A DNA stretch of 64,000 nucleotides from Ruminobacter amylophilus (GTDB lineage: Bacteria; Pseudomonadota; Gammaproteobacteria; Enterobacterales; Succinivibrionaceae), in NCBI RefSeq assembly GCF_900115655.1, contig NZ_FOXF01000001.1, positions 83,989 through 147,988 on the forward strand, written 5' to 3'. Below are positions 46,620-55,863 of this stretch, one piece after another. Each line of letters opens with the position of its first letter. Within the stretch, counting starts at the first letter, position 1. The position numbers and the translations under genes are program-made. The notes below the pieces were generated by a model. The model had not been told where the DNA came from. It did no database searches and was given only the letters and a program-made list of their open reading frames with translations.

Positions 46620-48332
46620 ATGAGCCTCAAAGAAGAAAGAATTGATACCGATCTGCTGATTGTCGGGGGAGGCACCGCCGGATGCTATGCGGCATACATC
46701 CTCTCCGGACTTAATCCGGATATCAGAATCACCATAGCGGAAAAAGCCAACATCAAAAGATCCGGATGTCTTGCGGCCGGGGTGAACGCCCTTAACGCCT
46801 ACATTACCGAAGGTCACGTGCCTGAGGATTACGTAGCCTACGCAGCCGGAGATGCTGAAGGGATTGTGAGAGAGGATCTTCTCCTTTCCATGTCCAGGGA
46901 GCTTAACAGCGTAACTCACGATCTCGAGTCTCTCGGTCTGGTTATTCTCAAGGATAAAAACGGAAAATACGTTTCCCGCGGCTGGCGCAACATCAAAATC
47001 AACGGGGAAAACATCAAACCGATTCTTGCCAGAGCTGCAGCCGGGAAAAATGTCAGAATCATCAACAACGTGAACATTACAGATCTGCTGTGGACAGATT
47101 CTGAAAACAGACGCACGGTAAGAGGAGCCATGGGGTTTGACGTGCTTTCGCAGAAGGCCTACAGATTCAGAGCCCTGGCCGTACTCATCGCCACAGGCGG
47201 TGCTTCCGGTCTGTATCGTCCGAACAATCCGGGATTCTCAAGACACAAAATGTGGTATCCGCCGTTCAATACCGGAGCGGGATATGCCATGGGAATCAGA
47301 GCCGGAGCCGAGATGACCACCTTCGAAATGCGCTTCATTGCCCTGCGCTGCAAGGATACCATTGCCCCTACCGGAACAATCGCCCAGGGGGTCGGAGCAA
47401 AACAGCTTAATTCCAGAAACGAAATCTACGAACAGAAATACGGTCTGAAAACTTCAGAACGTCTCTGGGGCACCGTAACGGAAAACGCCCTGGGAAACGG
47501 TCCCTGTTTTCTGAAAACCGAAGGAATTGACGAAAAAGCCGAAAGCGACCTCTTCCGCGCCTATCTGAACATGGCTCCTTCCCAGACTCTCAAATGGGTG
47601 GAAAACGGCACCGGACCTGCCCGCGAAAACGTGGAAATCGAAGGTACTGAACCTTATATCGTAGGCGGTCACACCGCAAGCGGCTACTGGGTGGACGACA
47701 GTCGCCGTACATCAGTTATAGGACTGTATGCCGCAGGTGACGTGGCAGGCGGAGCCCCTCAGAAATACGTGACCGGAGCTCTTGCCGAAGCAAAGATTGC
47801 AGCTCAGAGCATCAATGCCTATCTGAATTCATTAAAAGCAGATGACAATGCCTTATCAGCAGGCTTCCCGGACGAAGATGCCGATGCCGTTGTCGCCGCT
47901 TACGAAAAGCACCTTTCCCCTGGATCCTCAGCCTTTTCCGTAGAGGAGATAGAGGAAGCGATGCAGAAGATTATGGATCAGTATGCAGGAGGCATCAGTA
48001 CTGGATACAGATATTCTCTTGCCGGCCTGAAACTCGCCTCTGAAAAGATATCAAGACTCGTACCTCTTTCAGAAAACATCAGGGCGGCTTCAACCTATGA
48101 ACTGATGCAGATCTACGAGGTAAAGGAAAGACTTACCGTATGTCAGGCTCTTATCGCCCATCTTGAGGCCAGAAAGGAAACCAGATGGCATTCATTCCAG
48201 GAAAACGCGGATTTTCCTGACAGGAATGAAAACTTTGAAAAGTACGTGAATTCCCGCTATGAAAACGGAAAATTCCGCATCATCCTCCGTCCACTGATAC
48301 ATGCAGGAGAAAGATATGAGCATCAGAATTGA
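46620..48332 (+). CDS. aprA: Adenylylsulfate reductase, alpha (flavoprotein) subunit
   Basis: A 570-residue FAD enzyme reducing APS to sulfite and AMP. The FAD start is TDLLIVGGGTAGCYAA (10-25), and candidate active-site residues are R238/R243 (EMRFIALR) and H351 (GGHTASGYW). It belongs to the fumarate reductase/AprA superfamily and is shorter than the about 660-residue enzyme of sulfate reducers. Between the sulfate importer and ATP sulfurylase, it replaces the thioredoxin-dependent CysH route. qmo genes and cysC/cysH are absent from the window. Confidence 0.87.
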   Translation: MSLKEERIDTDLLIVGGGTAGCYAAYILSGLNPDIRITIAEKANIKRSGCLAAGVNALNAYITEGHVPEDYVAYAAGDAEGIVREDLLLSMSRELNSVTHDLESLGLVILKDKNGKYVSRGWRNIKINGENIKPILARAAAGKNVRIINNVNITDLLWTDSENRRTVRGAMGFDVLSQKAYRFRALAVLIATGGASGLYRPNNPGFSRHKMWYPPFNTGAGYAMGIRAGAEMTTFEMRFIALRCKDTIAPTGTIAQGVGAKQLNSRNEIYEQKYGLKTSERLWGTVTENALGNGPCFLKTEGIDEKAESDLFRAYLNMAPSQTLKWVENGTGPARENVEIEGTEPYIVGGHTASGYWVDDSRRTSVIGLYAAGDVAGGAPQKYVTGALAEAKIAAQSINAYLNSLKADDNALSAGFPDEDADAVVAAYEKHLSPGSSAFSVEEIEEAMQKIMDQYAGGISTGYRYSLAGLKLASEKISRLVPLSENIRAASTYELMQIYEVKERLTVCQALIAHLEARKETRWHSFQENADFPDRNENFEKYVNSRYENGKFRIILRPLIHAGERYEHQN

Positions 48333-48639
48333 TAAAAGCAAATGTACAGGCTGCGGAGCCTGCACCAGGGTATGTCCCGGCAACCTTCTGCAGCTCACTG
48401 AGGAAAAGGACGGCAAAAAAAGCAGCATCCGCTGTTCCCGTGACTGCTGGGGCTGCTGCTCATGCATCAAGGAATGCCGTTTTCAGGCGCTTCAGTTCTT
48501 TCTGGGAGCCGACATTGGCGGACAGGGAGCCGTCATGACATTCAAAAAGGCAGGCGGACTCAATGAATGGGAAATCACCCTGCCTGCTGGCGAAAAGAAG
48601 ACCATTGCGGTGGATCCGAAAAACGCCAATCAGTACTGA
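48316..48639 (+). CDS. aprB: Adenylylsulfate reductase, beta (ferredoxin) subunit
   Basis: A 107-residue iron-sulfur protein with eight cluster cysteines in KCTGCGACTRVCPG and CSRDCWGCCSCIKECRFQAL, giving two 4Fe-4S centres, plus a short C-terminal tail. It is about 40 residues shorter than AprB of sulfate reducers, which has a longer tail. The start at 48316 has GGAG six bases upstream and overlaps aprA by 17 bases. Gene order is A then B, the reverse of most dissimilatory aprBA. Confidence 0.87.
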   Translation: MSIRIDKSKCTGCGACTRVCPGNLLQLTEEKDGKKSSIRCSRDCWGCCSCIKECRFQALQFFLGADIGGQGAVMTFKKAGGLNEWEITLPAGEKKTIAVDPKNANQY

Positions 48640-48769
48640 CCTATGCCTGCGGACGAAAACAGTACTTTCTCCGCAGACGGAAATAACAGACAAACCGTCG
48701 ACCGTATTAAAAAACGGCTTGAAAACAAATACGGATACTGTATCCGGCTAAATTACAAGGAGTGCTAAA

Positions 48770-49669
48770 ATGCAAGACCTGGCCCATCTGGACAAACTGG
48801 AAGCCGAAGCAATATACATCATAAGAGAAGTGGCTGCCGAATGCGAAAAGCCTGTTATGCTCTATTCAATCGGAAAGGATAGTTCCGTTTTAATGCACCT
48901 TGCATTAAAAGCCTTCTATCCTGAAAAACCACCATTCCCTTTTCTGCATGTGGACACCACATGGAAGTTCAGGGAAATGATCAAGTTCAGAGATGAAACC
49001 GCAGCCAAGAACGGCATTCAGCTTCTGGTTTACACCAATCAGGACGGTGTGGCCAGAGGCATCAATCCGTTCGATCACGGCTCGGCATACACCGACATCA
49101 TGAAAACCCAGGCATTAAAGCAGGCTCTGGCTAAATACGGTTTTACCGCGGCTTTCGGCGGTGCAAGACGTGATGAGGAAAAGTCCCGCGCCAAGGAAAG
49201 AATCTTCTCCTTCCGCAACAGGGACAACGCCTGGAATCCGAAAAACCAGCGTCCTGAAATGTGGAAGCTGTACAACACCAAGATCGAAAAGGGAGAAAGC
49301 ATCAGAGTATTCCCTATCTCTAACTGGACTGAAAGCGACATCTGGCAGTACATCAAAAGGGAAAAAATCGACATTGTTCCGCTTTATTTCGCAGATACCA
49401 GACCTGTCGTTGAAAGAGACGGCAACCTGATAATGGTTGACGACGACCGTCTGAAGCTTCGTCCGGGAGAACAGATCGAATACCGCAGGGTAAGATTCCG
49501 TACTCTGGGCTGCTATCCTCTTACCGGGGCCATGGAATCAGACGCCACGACTCTGGATGAAATCATAAGGGAAACAAACGAAGCCAAGGTATCGGAAAGA
49601 AGCAGCCGTGTTATCGACCACGAAGCTCAGGGCAGCATGGAAAAGAGAAAAAGAGAGGGATATTTCTAA
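48770..49669 (+). CDS. cysD: Sulfate adenylyltransferase subunit 2
   Basis: A 299-residue PP-loop ATPase: [17 protein letters not shown], then [20 protein letters not shown]. With CysN it makes APS from sulfate and ATP. AAGGAG precedes the ATG. A 130-base gap separates it from aprB, with no terminator seen, so still the same unit. Confidence 0.96.
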   Translation: MQDLAHLDKLEAEAIYIIREVAAECEKPVMLYSIGKDSSVLMHLALKAFYPEKPPFPFLHVDTTWKFREMIKFRDETAAKNGIQLLVYTNQDGVARGINPFDHGSAYTDIMKTQALKQALAKYGFTAAFGGARRDEEKSRAKERIFSFRNRDNAWNPKNQRPEMWKLYNTKIEKGESIRVFPISNWTESDIWQYIKREKIDIVPLYFADTRPVVERDGNLIMVDDDRLKLRPGEQIEYRRVRFRTLGCYPLTGAMESDATTLDEIIRETNEAKVSERSSRVIDHEAQGSMEKRKREGYF

Positions 49670-49670
49670 A

Positions 49671-51308
49671 ATGACTGAATTAACGAGATATGAAAGACCG
49701 CTGCTGAAATTCATTACCTGCGGCAGCGTTGATGACGGTAAATCAACCCTTATCGGTAATATTCTGTACAACTCAAGACTTCTTTACAGTGACCAGATTG
49801 AATCTCTTAAGACTGAATCCCTTAACGGTTCATGCGACGGTGAACTTGACTACTCCCTGCTCCTTGACGGTCTGCTGGCGGAACGTGAACAGGGCATAAC
49901 CATTGATGTGGCCTACCGTTATTTCTCCACCCAGAAAAGAAGCTTCATCGTGGCCGACACCCCGGGTCACGAGGAATACACCCGCAACATGGCGGTCGGC
50001 GCCTCATTTGCGGATCTCGCAATCATTCTCATCGATGCGTCAAAGGGGGTACTGGTTCAGACCAGACGTCATGCCAGAATCTGTGCCCTGATGGGTATCC
50101 GTCACTTTGTTTTCGCGGTCAACAAAATGGATCTCATCGGCTTTGATGAAAAGAGATTCAACGATATTTCCGCAGACATTGCCAAACTCAGAGACGAACT
50201 CTCCCTTCAGGAATACACGGTGATCCCGCTTTCCGCCAAGGCAGGCGACAATGTCATCAGCAGATCACAGCATACCCCGTGGTATGACGGAAAATCACTT
50301 ATCGAATATCTTGAGGACACCGATACCTCCAAGGATAATGAGGAAACCGGCTTCTACCTGCCGGTTCAGAGAGTGTGCCGTCCGAACCAGTTCTTCAGAG
50401 GTTTCCAGGGACAGATTGAATCAGGTGAACTTCACGTGGGCGACGAGCTGACCGTTCTTCCAACAGGTGAATCAGCCAGTGTTAAGCAGATATTCTCAGG
50501 CTTTGATGAAGTTGAACAGGCCGGTCGCGGCATGCCCGTAACCGTGTCTCTTGACCGTGAGGTTGACGTCTCAAGAGGCTCCGTGTTTACCAGGGCGAAA
50601 TCAGATGATTCCATTCAGGTGGCCCGTGAAATCACAGGTACCGTACTGTGGACCGATGATGAGAAATTCAGCTTCCACAAGGACTACCTGATTAAACTCG
50701 GCACCAGCCAGATTTACGCTCAGGTCAAATCCATCGAGTATACCGTTGACGTCAACACCGGAGAACACGTCGTAACAGATGAGCTCTCCAAGAATGAAAT
50801 CGCGGTATGCCGCATTTCATTCATTGACTCGGTTGCAGTAAGTGAATTCAGCCGACACAGAGCACTCGGGGAATTCATTCTCATCGACCGCGTTACCAAC
50901 ATGACCGCGGCATGCGGTATCGTGAATACGGTAAACGACAGTGACGACAGTCAGGAATACACTCCGCAGAATGTCCGCCGTCACCTTCTGAGACAGAAAT
51001 CAGCCGTGTTCAACTTCGGCGGCAGCGGCAGCACCGCAGGTCAGGAAACTCTCGAGAAACTTGCCGGAGAAGTGGAACAGAAGCTTCTGCAGCAGGGCCG
51101 ACTGGTTTACTATTACCGAAATGCCGGCACTGGAGCCGCAGGCGAAGTGATAAAGGCTCTGACTGAATCAGGCATCATTGTTCTCACGGTGAAGTTTTCT
51201 TCGGAAAGTGCGGACGGCGTGAAGGATCTGGATCCGGCTCTGGAAAATACCGGAACCGACAGCATCGTCAAGTTCATTGCCGAACAGACTGCTGAAGAAA
51301 GCAGGTAA
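49671..51308 (+). CDS. cysN: Sulfate adenylyltransferase subunit 1 with degenerate APS-kinase-like tail
   Basis: 545 residues. A GTPase domain with G1 GSVDDGKST (18-26), DTPGH (96-100) and NKMD (151-154) is followed by EF-Tu-like barrels to about residue 425. The last 115 residues (430-545) match the layout of a CysC APS kinase as in CysNC fusions, but the P-loop is lost: where GxSGSGKST is expected it reads GGSGSTAGQET. The domain is also shortened, with the part carrying the DGD-type active site missing. Later strands such as SGIIVLTVKFSS still follow CysC. The start at 49671 is one base after the cysD stop. Confidence 0.93.
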   Translation: MTELTRYERPLLKFITCGSVDDGKSTLIGNILYNSRLLYSDQIESLKTESLNGSCDGELDYSLLLDGLLAEREQGITIDVAYRYFSTQKRSFIVADTPGHEEYTRNMAVGASFADLAIILIDASKGVLVQTRRHARICALMGIRHFVFAVNKMDLIGFDEKRFNDISADIAKLRDELSLQEYTVIPLSAKAGDNVISRSQHTPWYDGKSLIEYLEDTDTSKDNEETGFYLPVQRVCRPNQFFRGFQGQIESGELHVGDELTVLPTGESASVKQIFSGFDEVEQAGRGMPVTVSLDREVDVSRGSVFTRAKSDDSIQVAREITGTVLWTDDEKFSFHKDYLIKLGTSQIYAQVKSIEYTVDVNTGEHVVTDELSKNEIAVCRISFIDSVAVSEFSRHRALGEFILIDRVTNMTAACGIVNTVNDSDDSQEYTPQNVRRHLLRQKSAVFNFGGSGSTAGQETLEKLAGEVEQKLLQQGRLVYYYRNAGTGAAGEVIKALTESGIIVLTVKFSSESADGVKDLDPALENTGTDSIVKFIAEQTAEESR

Positions 51309-51322
51309 TTCAGACAGGAAGC

Positions 51323-51395
51323 GTCCCGAAAAATGACTTTCGGGACATCACGCCGAAAGACCGGGATACCTCATGGTATAGTATGCCGGTCTTTC
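51323..51395 (+). terminator. Tandem hairpins ending the cysN unit
   Basis: GTCCCGAAA/TTTCGGGAC (51323-51346), then GAAAGACCGG/CCGGTCTTTC (51355-51395) with an inner ATACC/GGTAT stem. The second ends in TCTTTCATT rather than a pure T-run. It lies between convergent genes and may act on both. Confidence 0.6.
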
Positions 51396-51443
51396 ATTCT
51401 GCGGACAGATATCATGATTCATGCTGTCTTATGAGCCGGTGAT

Positions 51444-53333
51444 TCACACACCGTAGAACAGAATATCCGCATTTCCCTCACCAAGCAGGCGGAACTCGTA
51501 TGACAGCCCCGAATCAGCCGCAATCCGCGCCAGCTCATTCTTTTCCTCCTCTCTTATGAAGTCAGCAAGTTCCGGATAACCCAGTTCTGTGAAGATTTCA
51601 GCATATATGCAGCTGCGGATTTCAAACACGGTAATCTTTCCGCCGTTCCCGTCAGTATCAGTGCGGCTGCCAAGCTTTAGGAAACCGCACTGCTGATTAC
51701 GTTCCATCATGGCCTTAAAATAGATCAGTATTCCCTTTCCTCCATCCCTGAATGAAGCGAAGGTTTCCGGTCTAGGAAGAAACCAGCACATTTCACTGCT
51801 GCCGGACGTCATGAACATCTGTCTGTACAGTCTTAAGGCTTCAGCCTTTCCGAGTTTTTCTCCGGCGAGTGAATAACCTGCGGCAAACATGCTCAGATCC
51901 CTGACCAGAGCCCCGTATTCTTTCCCTCTGTTCACATAGGTTCTCAGCTTATAACCGTATTTTTTCCACCTGAACAGTACTCTTGCGGCAAACAGACATG
52001 TTCCGAAAAATGAACATGAAGACCTTATTTTCCGCCACAGTTCCGAAGAATACAGAATATCGGTCTGAACAGAACTCATCCGGGGATGAATCTTTACTGT
52101 ATACCAGTTTTCACAGAAATGTCTGAGTGTCTCTACACGAGAGGCATCCCTTTCGAGCCATCCCCATTCATCAAATTTTCTGCTTTTGACCTCCTGAACA
52201 CTCTTCCAGAAGAAATTTCGCTTTCTCAGGGCTTCTTTCACCGCCGCGGCACTTTCAGCCGAAAGCAGTTCAACCATGTATACCCCCGGCTCCTCGTTCA
52301 ATCTGCCTGAAATCACACAGTCAGCCACTGAAACAGCCATGGCTGCGGTAAGATCGTACGACGAAACATCGCCGAAAAGCACAATTCCCTTTTCCGGACA
52401 GTCATCGGGATAGACGACAATCTGATTGTCCGGATCGGCCTTCGGGCTGTTTCTGCACCTGAGCCCGCTTTTATAGAACACCGAGGCCAGAACATCACTG
52501 AACCTTCCCTTACGGTTTATCAGAGCTATCATCCTTGCCAGATAAACCGGGAACCCCTCCATGGTACAGCGGATGTCATAAGTATTTACGCATGCCCGGC
52601 CTGACCTGTATCTTTCTGACGACAGAGAATATATTTCCGGAGTACTGTACGGAACCGTCGTAAGGGACTTCTTCTTTCCGAAAAATCTGAAACCGGAGTT
52701 TTCATCGTTCCATGGATTCCTGACAACCTCGACTTTTCCGTCACGATAGACCGGTATGTCGTTTACCAGATTGTCCAGCATGGCGTACGGACTGCTCGGT
52801 CCGCCTCCGTAAGCGGTTCCCATGCAGATTCTGGTTCGATATACTCCCTTTTCCGACAGTCCGCCTTCCGAAACCTCCCTCAGCATAAGAGAGGATATTC
52901 CTGGGGACATTCCCATGCCGGAATATATTCTTACCCCCTTTGCCCTGGCCTTTTCATGTAAACCGAGAACCTTTACGGCCGTCGTTGCCGAATCATTGAT
53001 GTCAATCACGTCGGTTCCGGCCTCAATGCAAAGCTCAAGAACCGCCGGAAGCAGTTTTTCCATAGGTCCGCAGGCGACAATCACCAGAGAAAACTCTCTG
53101 AATGTTTCCGGAGATACCGCACCGTCAAGATCTATGCGGATAAATCTGCAGCGTCCCGATTCTTCAGGTGGTGTTCTGCCAGCCACCGCAATATCCAGCT
53201 CCGGATACGTCGAAGCCAGATACTTCAGAATTGTTCTGCCTGTTTCTCCGTGGCCGCCGACAATCAGTACCGAGCCGACCTTTTTAACCGCAGAGCCATT
53301 CCCTTCGTTCAAAGAAAGACTGTCATAATTCAT
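51444..53333 (-). CDS. Saccharopine-dehydrogenase-like reductase fused to an ATC-hydrolase-like domain
   Basis: 629 residues. The N-terminal 390 residues are a Rossmann-type saccharopine-dehydrogenase-like reductase (GSVLIVGGHGETGRTIL at 20-36; VIDINDSA; GMGMSPGISSLML). Residues about 430-629 resemble L-2-amino-thiazoline-4-carboxylate hydrolase proteins, best seen in CIYAEIFTELGYPELADF and the closing GLSYEFRLLGEGNADILF. The ATC family opens a thiazoline ring. The NRPS at 62239 makes thiazolines, so action on a thiazoline intermediate or on the imported siderophore is inferred. Last gene of the minus-strand operon; paralogous to its neighbour at 53359. Confidence 0.7.
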   Translation of the reverse strand: MNYDSLSLNEGNGSAVKKVGSVLIVGGHGETGRTILKYLASTYPELDIAVAGRTPPEESGRCRFIRIDLDGAVSPETFREFSLVIVACGPMEKLLPAVLELCIEAGTDVIDINDSATTAVKVLGLHEKARAKGVRIYSGMGMSPGISSLMLREVSEGGLSEKGVYRTRICMGTAYGGGPSSPYAMLDNLVNDIPVYRDGKVEVVRNPWNDENSGFRFFGKKKSLTTVPYSTPEIYSLSSERYRSGRACVNTYDIRCTMEGFPVYLARMIALINRKGRFSDVLASVFYKSGLRCRNSPKADPDNQIVVYPDDCPEKGIVLFGDVSSYDLTAAMAVSVADCVISGRLNEEPGVYMVELLSAESAAAVKEALRKRNFFWKSVQEVKSRKFDEWGWLERDASRVETLRHFCENWYTVKIHPRMSSVQTDILYSSELWRKIRSSCSFFGTCLFAARVLFRWKKYGYKLRTYVNRGKEYGALVRDLSMFAAGYSLAGEKLGKAEALRLYRQMFMTSGSSEMCWFLPRPETFASFRDGGKGILIYFKAMMERNQQCGFLKLGSRTDTDGNGGKITVFEIRSCIYAEIFTELGYPELADFIREEEKNELARIAADSGLSYEFRLLGEGNADILFYGV

Positions 53334-53358
53334 GAATTCACCGCCTCTTCAATAACTG

Positions 53359-54462
53359 TTAATTTTCATATGAGTCCTGCAGGCAGGAAAATATTCCCTC
53401 CCGGCTGAGATTATCAATGACATATTCCGCAGGAATCGCCTCATGCATTGAATACCCCGCCGGCTTTATCTCATGAGTCAGCATGTATACCGCATTCATG
53501 CCTAACACCATTCCTGATGCCCTGTAGGTATCATCGGCAGTAAGCACTCCCTTCACAGTTTTTCCGTTTTCAAGAATCAGCCTGCAGTGAATGCCGTAAT
53601 AAGGCGGATATTTAAGTCCGTCCCTGGCCGAAGCCTTAACCAGGGATTCGGCCCCCCTGATAATCCCTTTTTCTGTTCCGTACCTTTTCAGAAGCATTGA
53701 AATCATCAGACTGACCCCGGCCCTTCTGCCTATATTTGCACCGGAAACAACTGCGTTTTCTATATTTTCTGCTTTGATGAGTCTGGCCATTTCCTCTGAA
53801 TACATGCTCATTCCCGCAACGGTTCCCACCGGTTCAGGGAAACGTACCTTCACCATTGCTCCAATGAGCCCGGTACGGACGATTTTTCCGGATTCAATAC
53901 GGCAGAAACCGCGGTTTTCACCGAAACCGCCGAGACTCGATACAATATCAACAGCTGAACTGAAACTCCACGTATCCCTGCCCGCATAAAACACCTCTAT
54001 CGACTTTACGGGGGAATGTCCGCCGTACCTGTGAATAAGATACTGGGGATAGGAACCGCTGAGTCCCGGAAGGAGACCGGAATTAACCACAACAGGAGCA
54101 TGAATCTGATTTTCCAGATTCAGCCTGTTCAGGTGTTTTAAGGCGGGATCATATCCGGACACGTCAATCAGTGCCACCCCGTGACGCACGCATGCATCGA
54201 TAATGAAACTGCCGACCGTATGCGAAGGACCGACGCATGAGACTGCGAGATCAGTTCCTTCAAGAAGCCTGTCAAGCGTATCCCCGCAGGTTATATCAGC
54301 CTGTACGTTTTTCACTGAAGACCGGCAGGAACACAGTCTTTCCGTATCAATTACGGTTTTTCTGGTAACCACCGTAAGTTCGACAGCCGCATGATCAAGC
54401 AGATACCTGATGGCCGTTTCACCGACTCTGCCCGATCCTCCCAAAAACAGAACCTTTTTCAT
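53359..54462 (-). CDS. Saccharopine-dehydrogenase-like NAD(P)-dependent reductase
   Basis: 367 residues with a Rossmann start KKVLFLGGSGRVGETAIRYL and the family segments ALIDVSGYDP and VVVNSGLLPGLSG. It is a paralogue of the N-terminal part of the downstream gene. The start at 54462 is preferred over the ATG at 54468, since GAGG directly abuts the first ATG but sits six bases before the second. In yersiniabactin-type pathways a different reductase family (Irp3/YbtU) reduces a thiazoline; this protein could fill that place here. Substrate unknown. Confidence 0.75.
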   Translation of the reverse strand: MKKVLFLGGSGRVGETAIRYLLDHAAVELTVVTRKTVIDTERLCSCRSSVKNVQADITCGDTLDRLLEGTDLAVSCVGPSHTVGSFIIDACVRHGVALIDVSGYDPALKHLNRLNLENQIHAPVVVNSGLLPGLSGSYPQYLIHRYGGHSPVKSIEVFYAGRDTWSFSSAVDIVSSLGGFGENRGFCRIESGKIVRTGLIGAMVKVRFPEPVGTVAGMSMYSEEMARLIKAENIENAVVSGANIGRRAGVSLMISMLLKRYGTEKGIIRGAESLVKASARDGLKYPPYYGIHCRLILENGKTVKGVLTADDTYRASGMVLGMNAVYMLTHEIKPAGYSMHEAIPAEYVIDNLSREGIFSCLQDSYEN

Positions 54463-54470
54463 AATCATCC

Positions 54471-55739
54471 TCAGAAATAATATTTAAAACCAAACTCGGC
54501 ATAGTCATTGCCGTCATATGAACGGTAAATGGAAGATGAGGAGCCTCCGCCGATCCAGAATCCCCTGAGACTTACCGTGAGACTGTCGCTGACGGCATAC
54601 TCGGAATATACTTCAAGAGTATGTTCTCTTCCTCTCCCCCACAGAGCGTTCACACCGGCATTCAGGGAATCGTTAAAATACTTCTGGCTGAGAGAGGCTG
54701 TCATGCCGAAGTCATCTTCGGCATGAAGATAATGATCACTGAAGAACTGGAAATTGGCGTAGATATCAAAGTCAAAATTACGATCCCATCCGACTATCAC
54801 CTGATGAAGATCGGAGTAGTAAAGACCTCCGCTCCTGTCGTAGACCGGGGCATCGGCAGTCATTGAAAGCTCAGCTCTTAAGGTACTGCTCCCGAGGGAC
54901 ATGGCTCCGTTTACCCCTGCCGTCCGGGAACGTACCGGTTCCAGCAGAAACATGTTTCCGCCACGGTACTTTACGCACGGGAGATCGGAAAATCCGGAAT
55001 AGTACGAAGCTCCGAAGTCAAAACCCGTCATGTATTTGACATAACGCACTCCCCATTCAACCTTTCGCGGATTCATATGTTCGGTAAGGGAGAGCTGTCC
55101 GGAATCAGCCATACTCCTCAGGTTATGAACGTATTCCGGCTCCCATGGACTTCCGTATTCCGCCATCTGTCTGTCCTTGCCGAACGGCAGCAGGACTCCC
55201 TCCAGATTTCCCAGCGCGGAAGACTGTTCCACTCTTGCAAGCCATGCCGGCCATTTAAAGACGGTACGGCCGTTCGCAAGAGGATCCTTCATGTACGTGG
55301 CATTAATCATATCAACGGTACTTCTGCCGTCGTTGACTCCCCATGAAAGCCTCATTTTTCCCAGACTTACCACCGTACCGTTCATTCCGGCCGATGAACC
55401 GTTGATTTTTGCGTACAGTTCGTACAGCGTGGCTCTGAAACGGCGGTCGTACTTTCTGACTGACTCGTCATAGTCAAAAAAACCGTTGACATAAAGGGAA
55501 CTCCATTCAGTTTCATAAAGAAACGAGGAATTAAGACGGAGTCTTGAGGACAGAAAATCATCGTGCCGGATGAATTTTCTCATTCTGGCCTCAATGGAAT
55601 TGGTGAATCTGAAATTATATGATGACGTCGAATCCTCTCCGTCTTCGCTCCCGTCGGTGAGATCAAAGGAAAACGGATCTTCGGCATGAGCCGTGCCAGA
55701 CAGCAGCAGGGCCCACACAAGCAGACATAATTTTTTCAT
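54471..55739 (-). CDS. Outer-membrane beta-barrel protein (DUF1302-like)
   Basis: 422 residues. The signal peptide 1-19 (cleavage after GTAHA) is followed by alternating strand pattern throughout. It ends in aromatic YAEFGFKYYF, the C-terminal signature of outer-membrane barrels read by BamA. The segment VVSLGKMRLSWGVNDGRSTVDMINATYMKDP is like DUF1302 proteins, which often pair with LolA-like proteins. Not a TonB-dependent receptor: no plug domain or TonB box. It may be the outer-membrane route for the locus product. Confidence 0.75.
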   Translation of the reverse strand: MKKLCLLVWALLLSGTAHAEDPFSFDLTDGSEDGEDSTSSYNFRFTNSIEARMRKFIRHDDFLSSRLRLNSSFLYETEWSSLYVNGFFDYDESVRKYDRRFRATLYELYAKINGSSAGMNGTVVSLGKMRLSWGVNDGRSTVDMINATYMKDPLANGRTVFKWPAWLARVEQSSALGNLEGVLLPFGKDRQMAEYGSPWEPEYVHNLRSMADSGQLSLTEHMNPRKVEWGVRYVKYMTGFDFGASYYSGFSDLPCVKYRGGNMFLLEPVRSRTAGVNGAMSLGSSTLRAELSMTADAPVYDRSGGLYYSDLHQVIVGWDRNFDFDIYANFQFFSDHYLHAEDDFGMTASLSQKYFNDSLNAGVNALWGRGREHTLEVYSEYAVSDSLTVSLRGFWIGGGSSSSIYRSYDGNDYAEFGFKYYF

Positions 55740-55787
55740 CTGTGCATACTTAAAAAAGAGTGTATTCAGTACGGTGAACTTTTCTGA

Positions 55788-55822
55788 AATCTCCTAACGC
55801 CGTCAGGCGCCGGAGATTTTAA
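55788..55822. repeat. Hairpin between LolA-like and barrel genes
   Basis: AAATCTCC pairs with GGAGATTT with an inner CGCC/GGCG stem. U-tract weak. Probably an intercistronic processing or attenuation hairpin. Confidence 0.4.
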
Positions 55823-55863
55823 ATCAGGATAACGGAGGCATGACAGCCGCGGCAGCCGTGAAG

